DNA from: Amycolatopsis thailandensis
Lineage (GTDB): Bacteria > Actinomycetota > Actinomycetes > Mycobacteriales > Pseudonocardiaceae
Direction of reading: 5' to 3'
Length of the DNA stretch: 64,000 nt
NCBI RefSeq assembly: GCF_002234405.1
Contig: NZ_NMQT01000134.1
Coordinates: 61,298 to 125,297 of the forward strand
Both the position numbers and the translations under genes were made by a program. The first letter of the stretch is position 1. Each line of letters opens with the position of its first letter. The notes under the pieces are model-generated. The model did no database searches and was not told the DNA's origin. It saw only the letters and a list, made by a program, of their open reading frames with translations. Below are positions 23,591-32,865 of the stretch, piece after piece.

Positions 23591-25423
23591 TCAATCCAGC
23601 TGCAGTTCCGGCCGGTACAGGTCGAACCAGTGGTAGAGGTCCAGCGCCCGGTCGATCCCGGTGCGCTGAACCGAGGGCATCGTGGCCGGATCCACTTCGG
23701 ACGCCCGGTGCAGCCAGTCCCGGTCCACCAGTGAGAACACCGGGTTGTCCCGTTCGGTCAGGGCCTCCTTGGCCTGCTGCTGCAACGCCGCCGCGTAGCC
23801 CGGGTCCTGTGTGGACGGATACGGGCTCTTGACCCGGTCGCGCACCGAAGCGGGCAGGACATGCTTCGTGGCGTGCCGCAGCAGGCTCTTTTCCCTGCCG
23901 TCGAACGTCTTCAGCGACCAGGGCGTGTTGTAGACGTACTCGACGAGGCGGTGGTCGCAGAACGGCACCCGCACTTCGAGTCCGACGGCCATCGACGCCC
24001 GGTCCTTGCGGTCCAGCAGCATCCGCACGAACCGGCTCAGGTGGAGGTTGCAGACCGTCCGCATCTTCCGGTCCTGCTCGCTCTCGCCGTCGAGGTGCTC
24101 GACCTGGGCGACGGCGGTGGCGTACTGGTCGGCGACGTAGCCGGTCAGGTCCAGCTTGTCCCGGACGTCTTCCCGCAGGAGGGCGCCCCGCTCACTGGTG
24201 AGCCCCGTCCGGAAAGCGAGCCAGGGGAAGGTCCCCGAGTTCACCGCGGCGTCGTCGTGGAACCAGCGGTACCCGCCGAAGACCTCGTCGGCCGACTCGC
24301 CCGAAAGCGCCACCGTGGATTCCGCGCGGATCGCCTTGAACAGCAGGTACAGCGACGTGTCCATGTCGCCGAGCCCCGCCGGGATGTCCCGCGCGGTCAG
24401 CACCTTGCGGCGGATCTCGGGATCGCTGAGCTCGGCCGGGTTCAGCACGACGTCCTTATGGTCGGAGCCGACCAATTGCGCGACGTCGCGAATGAAGGGC
24501 GAGTCCGGGGTGTCCCGCATCTCGTCCGGCTGGAAGTTGTCCTCCTGGCCTTGGAAATCGACCGAGAACGTGCGCAGCCGTTCGCCCTGTTCGGCCAGCC
24601 GCGCGGCGGCCAGACCGGTGACGGCGCTGGAGTCGAGGCCGCCGGAGAGCAGGACGCAGCGGGGCACGTCGGCGATCAGCTGACGGTGCACGATGTCGGT
24701 CATCAGCTCGCGGACCCGCTCGACCGTGGTCTCCTGGTCGTCCGTGTGCTGCTTCGCGTCGAGCTTCCAGTACGTCCGCGTGCGGATCCCGGAGCGGTCG
24801 ACGGTGACGATCGTGCCCGGCCCGACCTCGTGCATGCCCTTCCACAGCGACCAGCCCGGGGTCTTGGTCATCGACATCAGTTCGCGCAGGCCGTCGGTGT
24901 CGACCACCTTGCGCGCCAAGGGGTTCGCGAGGATCGCCTTCGGTTCGGAGCCGAAGAGGACGCCGTCTGACGTCGGGTAGTAGTAGAACGGCTTGATGCC
25001 CATGCGGTCGCGGATCATCACGAGCTTCTCTTCGCGCTCGTCCCAGATCGCGAAGGCGTACATCCCGTTGAGGTGGTCGACGACCTCGTCGCCCCACTCC
25101 AGATAGCCGTGGAGCACGACCTCGGTGTCGCTGTCGGTCTCGAATTTGTGGCCCCGCTTGAGAAGTTCCTCGCGAAGCTCGGTGAAGTTGTACGCCTCGC
25201 CGCTGTAGACCATCGCGGCCAGCCCGGCCTCGGCCATCGGCTGCCTGCCGCCCGGCAGGTCGATGATCGCCAGCCGGCGGTGACCCAGCGCCACGCTCGG
25301 CCGCACCCAGGTGCCCGAGTCGTCCGGCCCGCGGCACGCCATGGTCGCGGTCATCGCGTCGACGACCTCACGGCGTTGTGTCAGGTCCGTGTCGAAGGAG
25401 ACCCACCCTGCGATTCCGCACAT
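23591..25423 (-). CDS. asnB: Asparagine synthase, glutamine-hydrolysing
   Basis: A 610-aa class-B asparagine synthetase making Asn from Asp, Gln and ATP. The N-terminal class-II glutaminase domain begins MCGIAGW, with catalytic Cys2 after Met removal. The synthetase domain has the PP-loop SGGLDSSAVTGLAA. ATG 25423 is fixed by the Cys2 requirement and by GGGAGG 6 bp upstream. The frame extends further upstream without meaning. Actinomycete homologues can also amidate cell-wall or antibiotic intermediates, so housekeeping asparagine supply is likely but not proven. A GlnR-like box lies ~40 bp upstream. Confidence 0.9.
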   Translation of the reverse strand: MCGIAGWVSFDTDLTQRREVVDAMTATMACRGPDDSGTWVRPSVALGHRRLAIIDLPGGRQPMAEAGLAAMVYSGEAYNFTELREELLKRGHKFETDSDTEVVLHGYLEWGDEVVDHLNGMYAFAIWDEREEKLVMIRDRMGIKPFYYYPTSDGVLFGSEPKAILANPLARKVVDTDGLRELMSMTKTPGWSLWKGMHEVGPGTIVTVDRSGIRTRTYWKLDAKQHTDDQETTVERVRELMTDIVHRQLIADVPRCVLLSGGLDSSAVTGLAAARLAEQGERLRTFSVDFQGQEDNFQPDEMRDTPDSPFIRDVAQLVGSDHKDVVLNPAELSDPEIRRKVLTARDIPAGLGDMDTSLYLLFKAIRAESTVALSGESADEVFGGYRWFHDDAAVNSGTFPWLAFRTGLTSERGALLREDVRDKLDLTGYVADQYATAVAQVEHLDGESEQDRKMRTVCNLHLSRFVRMLLDRKDRASMAVGLEVRVPFCDHRLVEYVYNTPWSLKTFDGREKSLLRHATKHVLPASVRDRVKSPYPSTQDPGYAAALQQQAKEALTERDNPVFSLVDRDWLHRASEVDPATMPSVQRTGIDRALDLYHWFDLYRPELQLD

Positions 25424-25462
25424 CGCTACCTCCCGATGATTAGTTAGCGCATACAACTATCG

Positions 25463-25478
25463 GTAACACTGGTGTAAC
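25463..25478. promoter_or_regulatory. GlnR-like box upstream of asnB
   Basis: GTAAC-N6-GTAAC, a direct repeat with one helical turn between copies (25463-25467 and 25474-25478), lies 40 bp upstream of the asnB start. It fits the half-site spacing known for the actinobacterial nitrogen regulator GlnR (GTnAC-N6-GnAAC type; AC-N9-AC in mycobacteria). Nitrogen control of asnB would make sense. Binding is inferred. Confidence 0.5.
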
Positions 25479-25554
25479 ACGCTTCGCGCGGCTTGTCTGC
25501 CCGAATTGCACGCTCCGTCCTCGGTGCGTCACGGTCTGTGGGGCACGTCACGAG

Positions 25555-25601
25555 GCGTCAAGAAGTCGTAAAGGCACCCGATCGGGGCATCAAGAGGCCG
25601 T
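25555..25601. promoter_or_regulatory. Direct repeat upstream of the kdp operon, candidate KdpE site
   Basis: GCGTCAAGAAGTCGT (25555-25569) and GCATCAAGAGGCCGT (25587-25601) match at 12 of 15 positions. They are spaced 32 bp apart, three helical turns, 87 bp before the first small gene. Response regulators of the OmpR class such as KdpE bind direct repeats, so this is a reasonable candidate. A hairpin GGTCACC-N5-GGTGACC (25651-25669) sits just before the ribosome site. Confidence 0.35.
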
Positions 25602-25687
25602 CAGTCGATCACCGGAACCGGTCTGACCAGGCGCAGTGTTGCGGGGTCCTGGTCACCGATGGGGTGACCTGTCCTGAGAGGTGCCTA

Positions 25688-25771
25688 GTGGCCGACTTGC
25701 TCTACGCCGTGCTCCTGATCGGCGTATTCGTGGTTCTCGCCCTGACCCTTCGCGGTCTGGAAAAGCTGTGA
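25688..25771 (+). CDS. 27-aa membrane peptide ahead of kdpF
   Basis: A GTG start at 25688 with GAGAGG 5-6 bp upstream encodes one hydrophobic helix (ADLLYAVLLIGVFVVLALTL) followed by a basic/acidic end, RGLEKL. Its TGA overlaps the kdpF GTG (GTGA at 25768-25771), so translation is probably coupled. It has the same build as KdpF (single helix, short charged tail), which stabilises the KdpABC complex in other bacteria. The role here is inferred from that likeness and from position. No named family. Confidence 0.65.
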   Translation: MADLLYAVLLIGVFVVLALTLRGLEKL

Positions 25772-25869
25772 CCGGCACGGGGACCGTGGCCAACGTCGTC
25801 GGCGGACTGCTGGCGCTGGGGCTGATCGTCTATTTGTTCATCGCACTGGTCAGGCCGGAGAAATTCTGA
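25768..25869 (+). CDS. kdpF: Potassium-transporting ATPase subunit KdpF
   Basis: A 33-aa single-helix peptide whose end, GLIVYLFIALVRPEKF, is the classic KdpF pattern (helix followed by xRPExF). It starts at a GTG overlapping the preceding small gene. It stabilises the KdpFABC complex in the membrane. It is too short for most gene finders. kdpA follows 37 bp later. Confidence 0.88.
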   Translation: MTGTGTVANVVGGLLALGLIVYLFIALVRPEKF

Positions 25870-25906
25870 TGCGTCCCGACGTACTTGCTCCCGCGGAGGG
25901 ACTGGA

Positions 25907-27568
25907 ATGACAGACACGATGGCCGGCCTCTTGCAGGCCGGCCTCCTCCTCGTCGCGCTCGCCGCGGTCTACAAACCGCTCGGCGACTACATGGCGCGCG
26001 TGTTCTCCTCGGAGAAACACACCAAGGCCGAACGCGGCCTGTACCGCCTGTTCCGGGTGAACCCCGGTTCGGAACAGCACTGGAAGACCTACGCGTCCGC
26101 CGTGATCGGCTTCTCGTTCGTCTCCGTCGTCTTCCTGTACCTGCTTCAACGGCTCCAGGCGATCCTGCCGTGGAGCCTCGGCAAGGAACCGGTTTCCCCG
26201 GCGGTCGCCTTCAACACCGCCGTCAGCTTCGTGACCAACACGAACTGGCAGTCCTACAGCCCCGAAGCGACCATGGGTCACTTCGTGCAGATGGCCGGAC
26301 TGACGGTGCAGAACTTCCTGTCCGCCGCCGTCGGCCTTTCGGTCGCCGTCGCGGTCGTCCGCGGCTTCGTACGCGCGAAGACCGACCGCCTCGGCAACTT
26401 CTGGGTGGACCTGACCCGCGGCACGATCCGGATCATGCTGCCGATCGCGTTCGTGGCGGCGATCGTGCTGATCGCGCTCGGCGTCGTCCAGAGCCTCAAG
26501 AGCGGCGTCGACGTCCTCAACCCCGACGGCAGCACCAGCAAGATCGCGCTCGCGCCCGCCGCGAGCCAGGAAGCCGTCAAGGAACTCGGCACCAACGGCG
26601 GTGGCATCTTCAACGCCAACTCCGCGCACCCGTTCGAGAACCCCAACGCGTGGACCAACCTGATCGAGATCTTCCTGATCCTGGTCATCCCGGTCTCGCT
26701 CACGCGCACGTTCGGCAAGCTCGTCGGCAACACCCGGCAGGGGTACGTCCTGCTTTCGGTGATGGCCACGCTGTTCACCGCGATGCTCGCGGTGACGTGG
26801 CTTTCCGAAGCCCACGCGAGCGGCCCCGCGTCGCTGGCCGCCGGGGCGAACCTGGAGGGCAAGGAACAGCGCTTCGGCATCGGCCTGAGTTCGCTGTTCG
26901 CCACCGCGACCACCGGCACGTCGACCGGCGCGGTCAACGGCGCGCACGACAGCTACAGCGGGCTCGGCGGCGGCGGGGTCCTGCTCAACATGCTGCTGGG
27001 TGAGATCTCGCCGGGCGGGGTGGGCACCGGTCTCTACGGCATCCTCGTGATGGCCGTGATCGCGATGTTCCTCGCCGGGCTGATGGTCGGCCGGACGCCG
27101 GAGTACCTGGGCAAGAAGCTCGGCAAACGCGAGGTCACCTGCGCGGCCGTCGCCATGCTGGCGATGCCGACCGTGGTGCTGCTCGGCTCCGGGATCGCGC
27201 TGATGCTGGCCGACACCCCGGCCGCCATGACCAACTCGGGCGCGCACGGCCTTTCCGAGGTGCTTTACGCCTACGCGTCGACAGGCAACAACAACGGCAG
27301 CGCGTTCGGCGGGCTCACCGTGACGAACGACTGGTTCCAGTCGTCGCTGTCGGTGGCCATGCTGCTCGGCCGGTACATCCCCATCCTCGCCGTGCTGTGC
27401 CTCGCCGGATCCCTTGCCTCGCAACGGAAGGTCCCGGAGACCGCCGGCACGCTGCCCACCACCGGACCGCTCTTCGGCACGATGCTCGCGGGCACGATCG
27501 TGCTCGTGGCGGCCCTCACCTTCATCCCGGCGCTCGCGCTCGGGCCGATAGCAGAGGCACTGGCATGA
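25907..27568 (+). CDS. kdpA: Potassium-transporting ATPase subunit KdpA
   Basis: A 553-aa channel-like subunit related to the K+-transporter superfamily, carrying four selectivity-filter-type loops (for example FVTNTNWQSYS, GTNGGGIFNANSAHPFENP, TTGTSTGAVN, YASTGNNNGSAFGG) between about ten helices. It passes K+ and works with KdpB in high-affinity uptake under K+ limitation. ATG 25907 has GGAGGG upstream. ATG 25919 is a weaker alternative. Its stop overlaps the kdpB start (ATGA). Confidence 0.96.
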   Translation: MTDTMAGLLQAGLLLVALAAVYKPLGDYMARVFSSEKHTKAERGLYRLFRVNPGSEQHWKTYASAVIGFSFVSVVFLYLLQRLQAILPWSLGKEPVSPAVAFNTAVSFVTNTNWQSYSPEATMGHFVQMAGLTVQNFLSAAVGLSVAVAVVRGFVRAKTDRLGNFWVDLTRGTIRIMLPIAFVAAIVLIALGVVQSLKSGVDVLNPDGSTSKIALAPAASQEAVKELGTNGGGIFNANSAHPFENPNAWTNLIEIFLILVIPVSLTRTFGKLVGNTRQGYVLLSVMATLFTAMLAVTWLSEAHASGPASLAAGANLEGKEQRFGIGLSSLFATATTGTSTGAVNGAHDSYSGLGGGGVLLNMLLGEISPGGVGTGLYGILVMAVIAMFLAGLMVGRTPEYLGKKLGKREVTCAAVAMLAMPTVVLLGSGIALMLADTPAAMTNSGAHGLSEVLYAYASTGNNNGSAFGGLTVTNDWFQSSLSVAMLLGRYIPILAVLCLAGSLASQRKVPETAGTLPTTGPLFGTMLAGTIVLVAALTFIPALALGPIAEALA

Positions 27569-29658
27569 CCATGACACAGGAACGCACTCCAGAGGAGACT
27601 TCACAGCATCACGTGGAGAACACCGGCCGGGTCGGCGCGGGGATCTTCAGCCCGCGTCAGCTGCTGACCTCCCTTCCGGAGGCGTTGCGCAAGCTCAACC
27701 CCAAGCACCAGCTGGCCAACCCGGTCATGTTCGTGGTTTGGGTCGGCTCGGCGCTGACCACCGTCTTCGCGATCACCGACCCGAGCGTGTTCACCATCCT
27801 CATCACGATCTGGCTGTGGTTCACCGTCCTGTTCGCGAACCTCGCCGAGGCCGTCGCGGAGGGCCGGGGCAAGGCGCAGGCGGAGACCCTCCGGCGCAGC
27901 AAGAAGGAGACCGTCGCGCGCCGTCTCACCGAGGACGGCGACGAGGAGAACGTGCCGGGCGCCGATCTGCGCGTCGGCGACCTCGTGGTCGTCGAGGCGG
28001 GTCAGGTCATCCCGGGCGACGGCGACGTCGTCGAAGGCATCGCGACCGTCGACGAATCGGCCATCACCGGCGAGTCGGCCCCGGTCATCCGCGAATCCGG
28101 CGGCGACCGGTGCGCGGTCACCGGCGGCACCACGGTGCTCTCGGACCGCGTCGTCGTGAAGATCACCACCAAACCCGGCGAGTCCTTTGTGGACCGCATG
28201 ATCGCGTTGGTGGAAGGCGCTTCCCGGCAGAAGACGCCGAACGAGATCGCGTTGACGATCCTGCTCTCGACGCTCACGATCATCTTCCTGCTCGCCGTCG
28301 TGGCGTTGCAGCCGATGGCGGGCTACTCCGGCAGCCAGCAGTCCGTGATCGTGCTGACCGCGTTGCTGGTCTGCCTGATCCCGACGACGATCGGCGCCCT
28401 GCTGTCCGCGATCGGTATCGCCGGGATGGACAGGCTGGTTCAGCGCAACGTCCTCGCGACGAGCGGCCGCGCGGTGGAAGCCGCCGGCGACGTCTCGACG
28501 CTGCTGCTGGACAAGACCGGCACGATCACCTTCGGCAACCGCAAGGCCACCGAACTGATCCCGGTCGGCGCGTCCACTGTGGACGACATCGCCAAGGCGG
28601 CCAGGCTGTCCAGCCTCGCCGACGGCACCCCGGAAGGGCGCAGCATCGTCGAACTCGTCGCGAGGGAACACGGTCTCGCGGAGACGGCGTCCGACGACGA
28701 GAAACTCGCGGACTTCGTCGAGTTCACGGCGCAGACCCGGATGAGCGGCATCGACATCGGGGAACGCCAGGTCCGCAAGGGCGCCACCGCCGCCGTGCGC
28801 GCGTGGGTCCGCGAACGCGGCGGCGACATGCCGGACGAGACCGAGCGTGTCGTCGACGAGATCAGCCAGCAGGGCGGGACCCCGCTCGTGGTCGCGGAGT
28901 ACGACGGCGCGAAAGCGTTCGTGCGCGGCGTGATCCGGCTGTCCGATGTGGTCAAACCGGGGATGAAGGAGCGGTTCGTCCAGCTCCGCTCGATGGGCAT
29001 CAAGACCGTCATGATCACCGGGGACAACCCGCTGACGGCGAAGGCCATCGCCGCCGACGCGGGTGTCGACGACTACCTCGCCGAGGCCAAACCCGAAGAC
29101 AAGATGGCGCTGATCAAGAAGGAGCAGGAGGGCGGGCGGCTGGTCGCGATGACCGGCGACGGCACCAACGACGCCCCCGCGCTGGCGCAGTCCGACGTCG
29201 GCGTCGCGATGAACACCGGGACCTCCGCCGCCAAGGAGGCGGGGAACATGGTGGACCTCGACTCCGACCCGACGAAGCTGATCGAGATCGTGGAGATCGG
29301 CAAGCAGCTGCTGATCACCCGCGGCGCGCTGACCACCTTCAGCGTCGCCAACGACCTCGCGAAGTACTTCGCCATCCTGCCCGCGATGTTCACCGGCATC
29401 TTCGCCCAGCTCGGCGCGCTCAACATCATGCAGCTGGCGACGCCGAAGTCGGCGATCCTGTCGGCGGTCATCTTCAACGCGCTGATCATCGTCGGCCTGA
29501 TCCCGCTCGCCCTGCGCGGCGTCCGGTACAAGCCGTCGTCCGCCTCGGCGCTGCTGCGCCGGAACCTGCTGGTCTACGGCCTCGGCGGGATCGTCAGCCC
29601 GTTCCTCGGGATCTGGCTGATCGACCTGCTCGTCCGTCTCATCCCTGGAATCGGGTAA
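27565..29658 (+). CDS. kdpB: Potassium-transporting P-type ATPase subunit KdpB
   Basis: A 697-aa P-type ATPase that energises K+ uptake. TGES of the actuator domain is at 168-171, the phosphorylated Asp316 in DKTGT, and the hinge motif GDGTNDAPAL is near 530. Membrane helices flank these domains as in the family. The N-terminus has a ~50-residue hydrophilic lead including a His pair. The ATG at 27565 overlaps the kdpA stop by 4 bp. Confidence 0.97.
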   Translation: MTMTQERTPEETSQHHVENTGRVGAGIFSPRQLLTSLPEALRKLNPKHQLANPVMFVVWVGSALTTVFAITDPSVFTILITIWLWFTVLFANLAEAVAEGRGKAQAETLRRSKKETVARRLTEDGDEENVPGADLRVGDLVVVEAGQVIPGDGDVVEGIATVDESAITGESAPVIRESGGDRCAVTGGTTVLSDRVVVKITTKPGESFVDRMIALVEGASRQKTPNEIALTILLSTLTIIFLLAVVALQPMAGYSGSQQSVIVLTALLVCLIPTTIGALLSAIGIAGMDRLVQRNVLATSGRAVEAAGDVSTLLLDKTGTITFGNRKATELIPVGASTVDDIAKAARLSSLADGTPEGRSIVELVAREHGLAETASDDEKLADFVEFTAQTRMSGIDIGERQVRKGATAAVRAWVRERGGDMPDETERVVDEISQQGGTPLVVAEYDGAKAFVRGVIRLSDVVKPGMKERFVQLRSMGIKTVMITGDNPLTAKAIAADAGVDDYLAEAKPEDKMALIKKEQEGGRLVAMTGDGTNDAPALAQSDVGVAMNTGTSAAKEAGNMVDLDSDPTKLIEIVEIGKQLLITRGALTTFSVANDLAKYFAILPAMFTGIFAQLGALNIMQLATPKSAILSAVIFNALIIVGLIPLALRGVRYKPSSASALLRRNLLVYGLGGIVSPFLGIWLIDLLVRLIPGIG

Positions 29659-29662
29659 CGCC

Positions 29663-30274
29663 ATGAACGCACTGCTGAAGCAGACCCTCGCCGGGCTGCG
29701 CGTCCTGCTCGTGATGACCGTGCTCCTCGGCGTCGTCTACCCGCTCGGTGTGTGGGCGGTGTCCCGGATCCCCGGGCTCCACGACAACGCCGAAGGCTCG
29801 ATCATCACCCAGGACGGGCAAGCCGTCGGTTCGTCGCTGATCGGCGTCGACCCGGTCGCGGCCGACCCGGCCAAGGACCCGTGGTTCCACAACCGCCCGT
29901 CCGCGGGATCGAAGGACGTTCTCGGCCCCGGCGACCCGTCGTCCTCCGGTGCCTCGAACAAGGGCCCGTACAACGAGGACCTGGTCGCCGCGATCGGCGA
30001 GCGCAAGAAGATCGTCGCCGCCCGTGAAGGTGTCCAGGAGTCGCAGGTGCCCGCCGACGCGGTGACGACGTCGGGATCGGGGCTGGATCCGGCGATCAGC
30101 GTCGCCTACGCGGACCTGCAGATCCCGCGTGTGGCGCGGAACACCGGCCTGCCGGAGGAGAAGGTCCGGCAGCTCGTGGCCGAGAACACGAGCGGCGCCG
30201 GGATCGGCGCGCCGGGCGTCACTGTGCTGAAGGTCAACTTGGCCGTGCGCGACGCGGCCGGAGGAGCACACTGA
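29663..30274 (+). CDS. kdpC: Potassium-transporting ATPase subunit KdpC
   Basis: A 203-aa subunit: one N-terminal membrane helix (LRVLLVMTVLLGVVYPLGVWAV) and an extracytoplasmic domain containing the conserved FHNRPSAG and SNKGPYN (near 74-105) and the C-terminal VNLAVRDA. It assembles KdpA with KdpB. It starts 4 bp after kdpB and ends 5 bp before kdpD. Confidence 0.95.
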   Translation: MNALLKQTLAGLRVLLVMTVLLGVVYPLGVWAVSRIPGLHDNAEGSIITQDGQAVGSSLIGVDPVAADPAKDPWFHNRPSAGSKDVLGPGDPSSSGASNKGPYNEDLVAAIGERKKIVAAREGVQESQVPADAVTTSGSGLDPAISVAYADLQIPRVARNTGLPEEKVRQLVAENTSGAGIGAPGVTVLKVNLAVRDAAGGAH

Positions 30275-30279
30275 CAGAC

Positions 30280-32865
30280 GTGGACGAGAACACGACCAAG
30301 CCGCGCCGGGGTGAGCTGAGGATCTACCTCGGCGCGGCCCCGGGCGTCGGCAAGACCTACGCGATGCTCGGCGAGGCGCGACGCCGCCTCGACCGGGGCA
30401 CCGACGTGGTCATCGGCCTGGTCGAGACGCACGGGCGCAAGAAGACCGCGGAGCTCGTCGAAGGGCTCGAAACCGTGCCACGCCGCCGGTCCGAGCATCG
30501 GGACCACGAGTTCGAGGAGATGGACCTCGACGCGCTGCTCGCCCGCGCCCCCGAAGTCGCCGTCGTCGACGAACTCGCGCACACCAACGTGCCGGGTTCG
30601 CGCAACGAGAAGCGCTGGCAGGACATCGACGAGCTGCTCGCCGCCGGGATCGACGTCCTCTCCACGGTCAACGTGCAGCATCTGCAGAGCCTCAACGACG
30701 TCGTCGAGCGCATCACCGGCGTCACCCAGCAGGAGACGGTGCCCGACGAGGTCGTGCGGCGGGCCGGACAGCTGGAGCTGGTGGACATCACGCCCGAGGC
30801 GCTGCGGCGGCGCCTGGCGCACGGCAACGTCTACCCGGCGGAGCGGATCGACGCGGCGCTGGGCAACTACTTCCGGCCCGGCAACCTCACGGCGCTGCGG
30901 GAGCTCGCGCTGCTGTGGGTCGCCGACCAGGTCGACGTGGCGTTGCAGCGGTACCGGGCCGAGCAGAAGATCACCGACACGTGGGAAGCACGCGAACGGG
31001 TGGTCGTCTCCATCACCGGCGGCCCGGAGAGCGAGACGCTGATCCGCCGCGCGAGCCGCATCGCGAACCGGGCGGGCGCCGAACTCCAGGTGCTGCACAT
31101 CCTGCGCGGGGACGGGCTCGCCGGGATGGGGCCGACGGCGGTCGGCAAGTACCGGAAGCTCACCGAGGAGGTCGGCGCGACTTTCCACACCGTCGTCGGT
31201 GACGACGTTCCGACGGCGCTGCTCGACTTCGCGCAGGGGGTGAACGCGACCCAGCTGGTCGTCGGGACCTCGCGGCGTTCGCGGGTGGCGCGCTTGTTCG
31301 ACGAGGGCATCGGCGCGGCCGTGGTCCAGCGGTCCGGCCCGATCGACGTCCACATGGTCACGCACGCCCAGGCGGGCGGACGGCTGCGCGCCCGGTTCAA
31401 CCGGAGCCCTTTGACGCCATCACGGAGGCTGACCGGCTGGGCGCTTTCGCTGGTGCTGCCCGCGCTGGCGACGCTGCTCGGCGTCGTGCTGAGGGATCAA
31501 CTGGACTTCTCCACCGACGTGATCGACTACGTCCTCGCGACGGTGCTGGTCGCGCTCGTGGGCGGGCTCGGGCCCGCGCTGCTCGCGGCGGTGGTCTCGG
31601 CCGGGCTGCTGAACTTCTTCTTCACCCCGCCGCTGTACAACCTGACCGTCCACGAACCGCGCAACGTGATCACCCTGGTCGCGATGGTGCTGGTGGCGAT
31701 CCTCGTCGCGGCGGTCGTCGACACCGCCGCCCGGCGCGCGACGCAGGCCGCGCGGGCGCGGACCGAGGCGGCGCTGCTCGCGTCCTACGCGCGGACCGTG
31801 CTCACGCACACCAACCCGATCGAGCGGCTGCTGGAGAAGGTCCGCGAGAACTTCGGGATGACTTCGGTGACGCTGCTGGAAAAGCGGGACGGGAAGTGGA
31901 AACGGGTCGCGAACGCCGGCACGGATCCCTGCGCCGACCCGGACCAGGCCGACGCCGACATCGCCGTCACCGCCGACGTCCACCTGACGCTGCGGGGCCG
32001 CGCGCTGCCCGCGTCGGACCGGGGAGTGCTCGAAGCCGTCGCGGGGCAGGCACTGCTGGCCCTGCGGCAGCAGCGGACGGCGAAGGCGGCCGTCCGCGCC
32101 GAACGCAAGGCCGAGGCGACCGAACTGCGCACGGCCCTGCTTTCGGCCGTGGGACACGACCTCCGCACCCCGCTGACGTCCATCAAGGCGTCCATCGGCA
32201 GCCTGCGCGCGACCGACATCTCACTGTCCGAAGAGGACACCGACGAGCTGCTCGAAGCGATCGAGGAATCGGCGGACCGGCTCGCCGGGCTGATCGACAA
32301 CCTGCTCGACTCGTCGCGGCTGGCGACCGGCGCCGTCCGCCCGCACCTGCGCCCTGTCGGCTACGACGAGGTCGTCGCGCACGCGCTGTCCAATGTGGAC
32401 AACTCGGATTCGGTCGTGGTGGCGATCGACTCGCGGCTGCCGTCGGTGTGCGCCGACCCCGGCCTGCTGGAACGGGTCGTGGCGAACGTGGTCGACAACG
32501 CGCTGCGGCACGGGGCGTCCGGCGAACCGGTCGCGGCGCGGGCCAGCACGCATTCGGACCACGTCGAACTGCGCATCATCGACCACGGGCGCGGGCTCAA
32601 GAAGGGCACCGCGGACTCGGCCTTCGCGCCGTTCCAGCGGCTCGGGGGAGACCGGGACAGCGTGCCCGGCGTGGGACTGGGGCTTTCGGTCGCCAAGGGG
32701 TTCACCGAGGCGATGGGCGGGCGGATCCGGGCGGAGGACACGCCGGGCGGCGGGCTCACCGTCGTCATCTCGCTGCCCGCATATGTTGGTCAGGATCCGG
32801 AAAAGAGCCTCCTCGCCTTCGACGACGAGGGCCTGGAAAGCGAAGAGGAGGAGCGAGTGCGATGA
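30280..32865 (+). CDS. kdpD: Osmosensitive K+ sensor histidine kinase KdpD
   Basis: An 861-aa sensor kinase. The N-terminal KdpD domain has Walker A GAAPGVGKTYAML (~14-26). A universal-stress-like domain spans ~240-365, four closely spaced membrane helices lie at ~385-480, then a GAF-like stretch. HisKA has the phosphorylated His626 (HDLRTPLTSIKAS) and the HATPase has N and G boxes (NVVDNALRHG, GVGLGLSVA). GTG 30280 is the conventional start, though GAGGAG is 13 bp away. A CTG at 30271 in the same frame would be better spaced. Signals to KdpE, whose ATG overlaps its stop. Confidence 0.95.
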   Translation: MDENTTKPRRGELRIYLGAAPGVGKTYAMLGEARRRLDRGTDVVIGLVETHGRKKTAELVEGLETVPRRRSEHRDHEFEEMDLDALLARAPEVAVVDELAHTNVPGSRNEKRWQDIDELLAAGIDVLSTVNVQHLQSLNDVVERITGVTQQETVPDEVVRRAGQLELVDITPEALRRRLAHGNVYPAERIDAALGNYFRPGNLTALRELALLWVADQVDVALQRYRAEQKITDTWEARERVVVSITGGPESETLIRRASRIANRAGAELQVLHILRGDGLAGMGPTAVGKYRKLTEEVGATFHTVVGDDVPTALLDFAQGVNATQLVVGTSRRSRVARLFDEGIGAAVVQRSGPIDVHMVTHAQAGGRLRARFNRSPLTPSRRLTGWALSLVLPALATLLGVVLRDQLDFSTDVIDYVLATVLVALVGGLGPALLAAVVSAGLLNFFFTPPLYNLTVHEPRNVITLVAMVLVAILVAAVVDTAARRATQAARARTEAALLASYARTVLTHTNPIERLLEKVRENFGMTSVTLLEKRDGKWKRVANAGTDPCADPDQADADIAVTADVHLTLRGRALPASDRGVLEAVAGQALLALRQQRTAKAAVRAERKAEATELRTALLSAVGHDLRTPLTSIKASIGSLRATDISLSEEDTDELLEAIEESADRLAGLIDNLLDSSRLATGAVRPHLRPVGYDEVVAHALSNVDNSDSVVVAIDSRLPSVCADPGLLERVVANVVDNALRHGASGEPVAARASTHSDHVELRIIDHGRGLKKGTADSAFAPFQRLGGDRDSVPGVGLGLSVAKGFTEAMGGRIRAEDTPGGGLTVVISLPAYVGQDPEKSLLAFDDEGLESEEEERVR

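Noticed and set aside
25424..25687. A riboswitch before the kdp operon
   Set aside because: I could not match any known class (such as the c-di-AMP ydaO fold). Only a small hairpin and a repeat pair are visible.
27601..29664. A minus-strand open frame of 687 codons opposite kdpB
   Set aside because: Antisense to an unmistakable P-type ATPase. Asp/Arg/His-rich low-complexity translation typical of GC-rich mirror frames.
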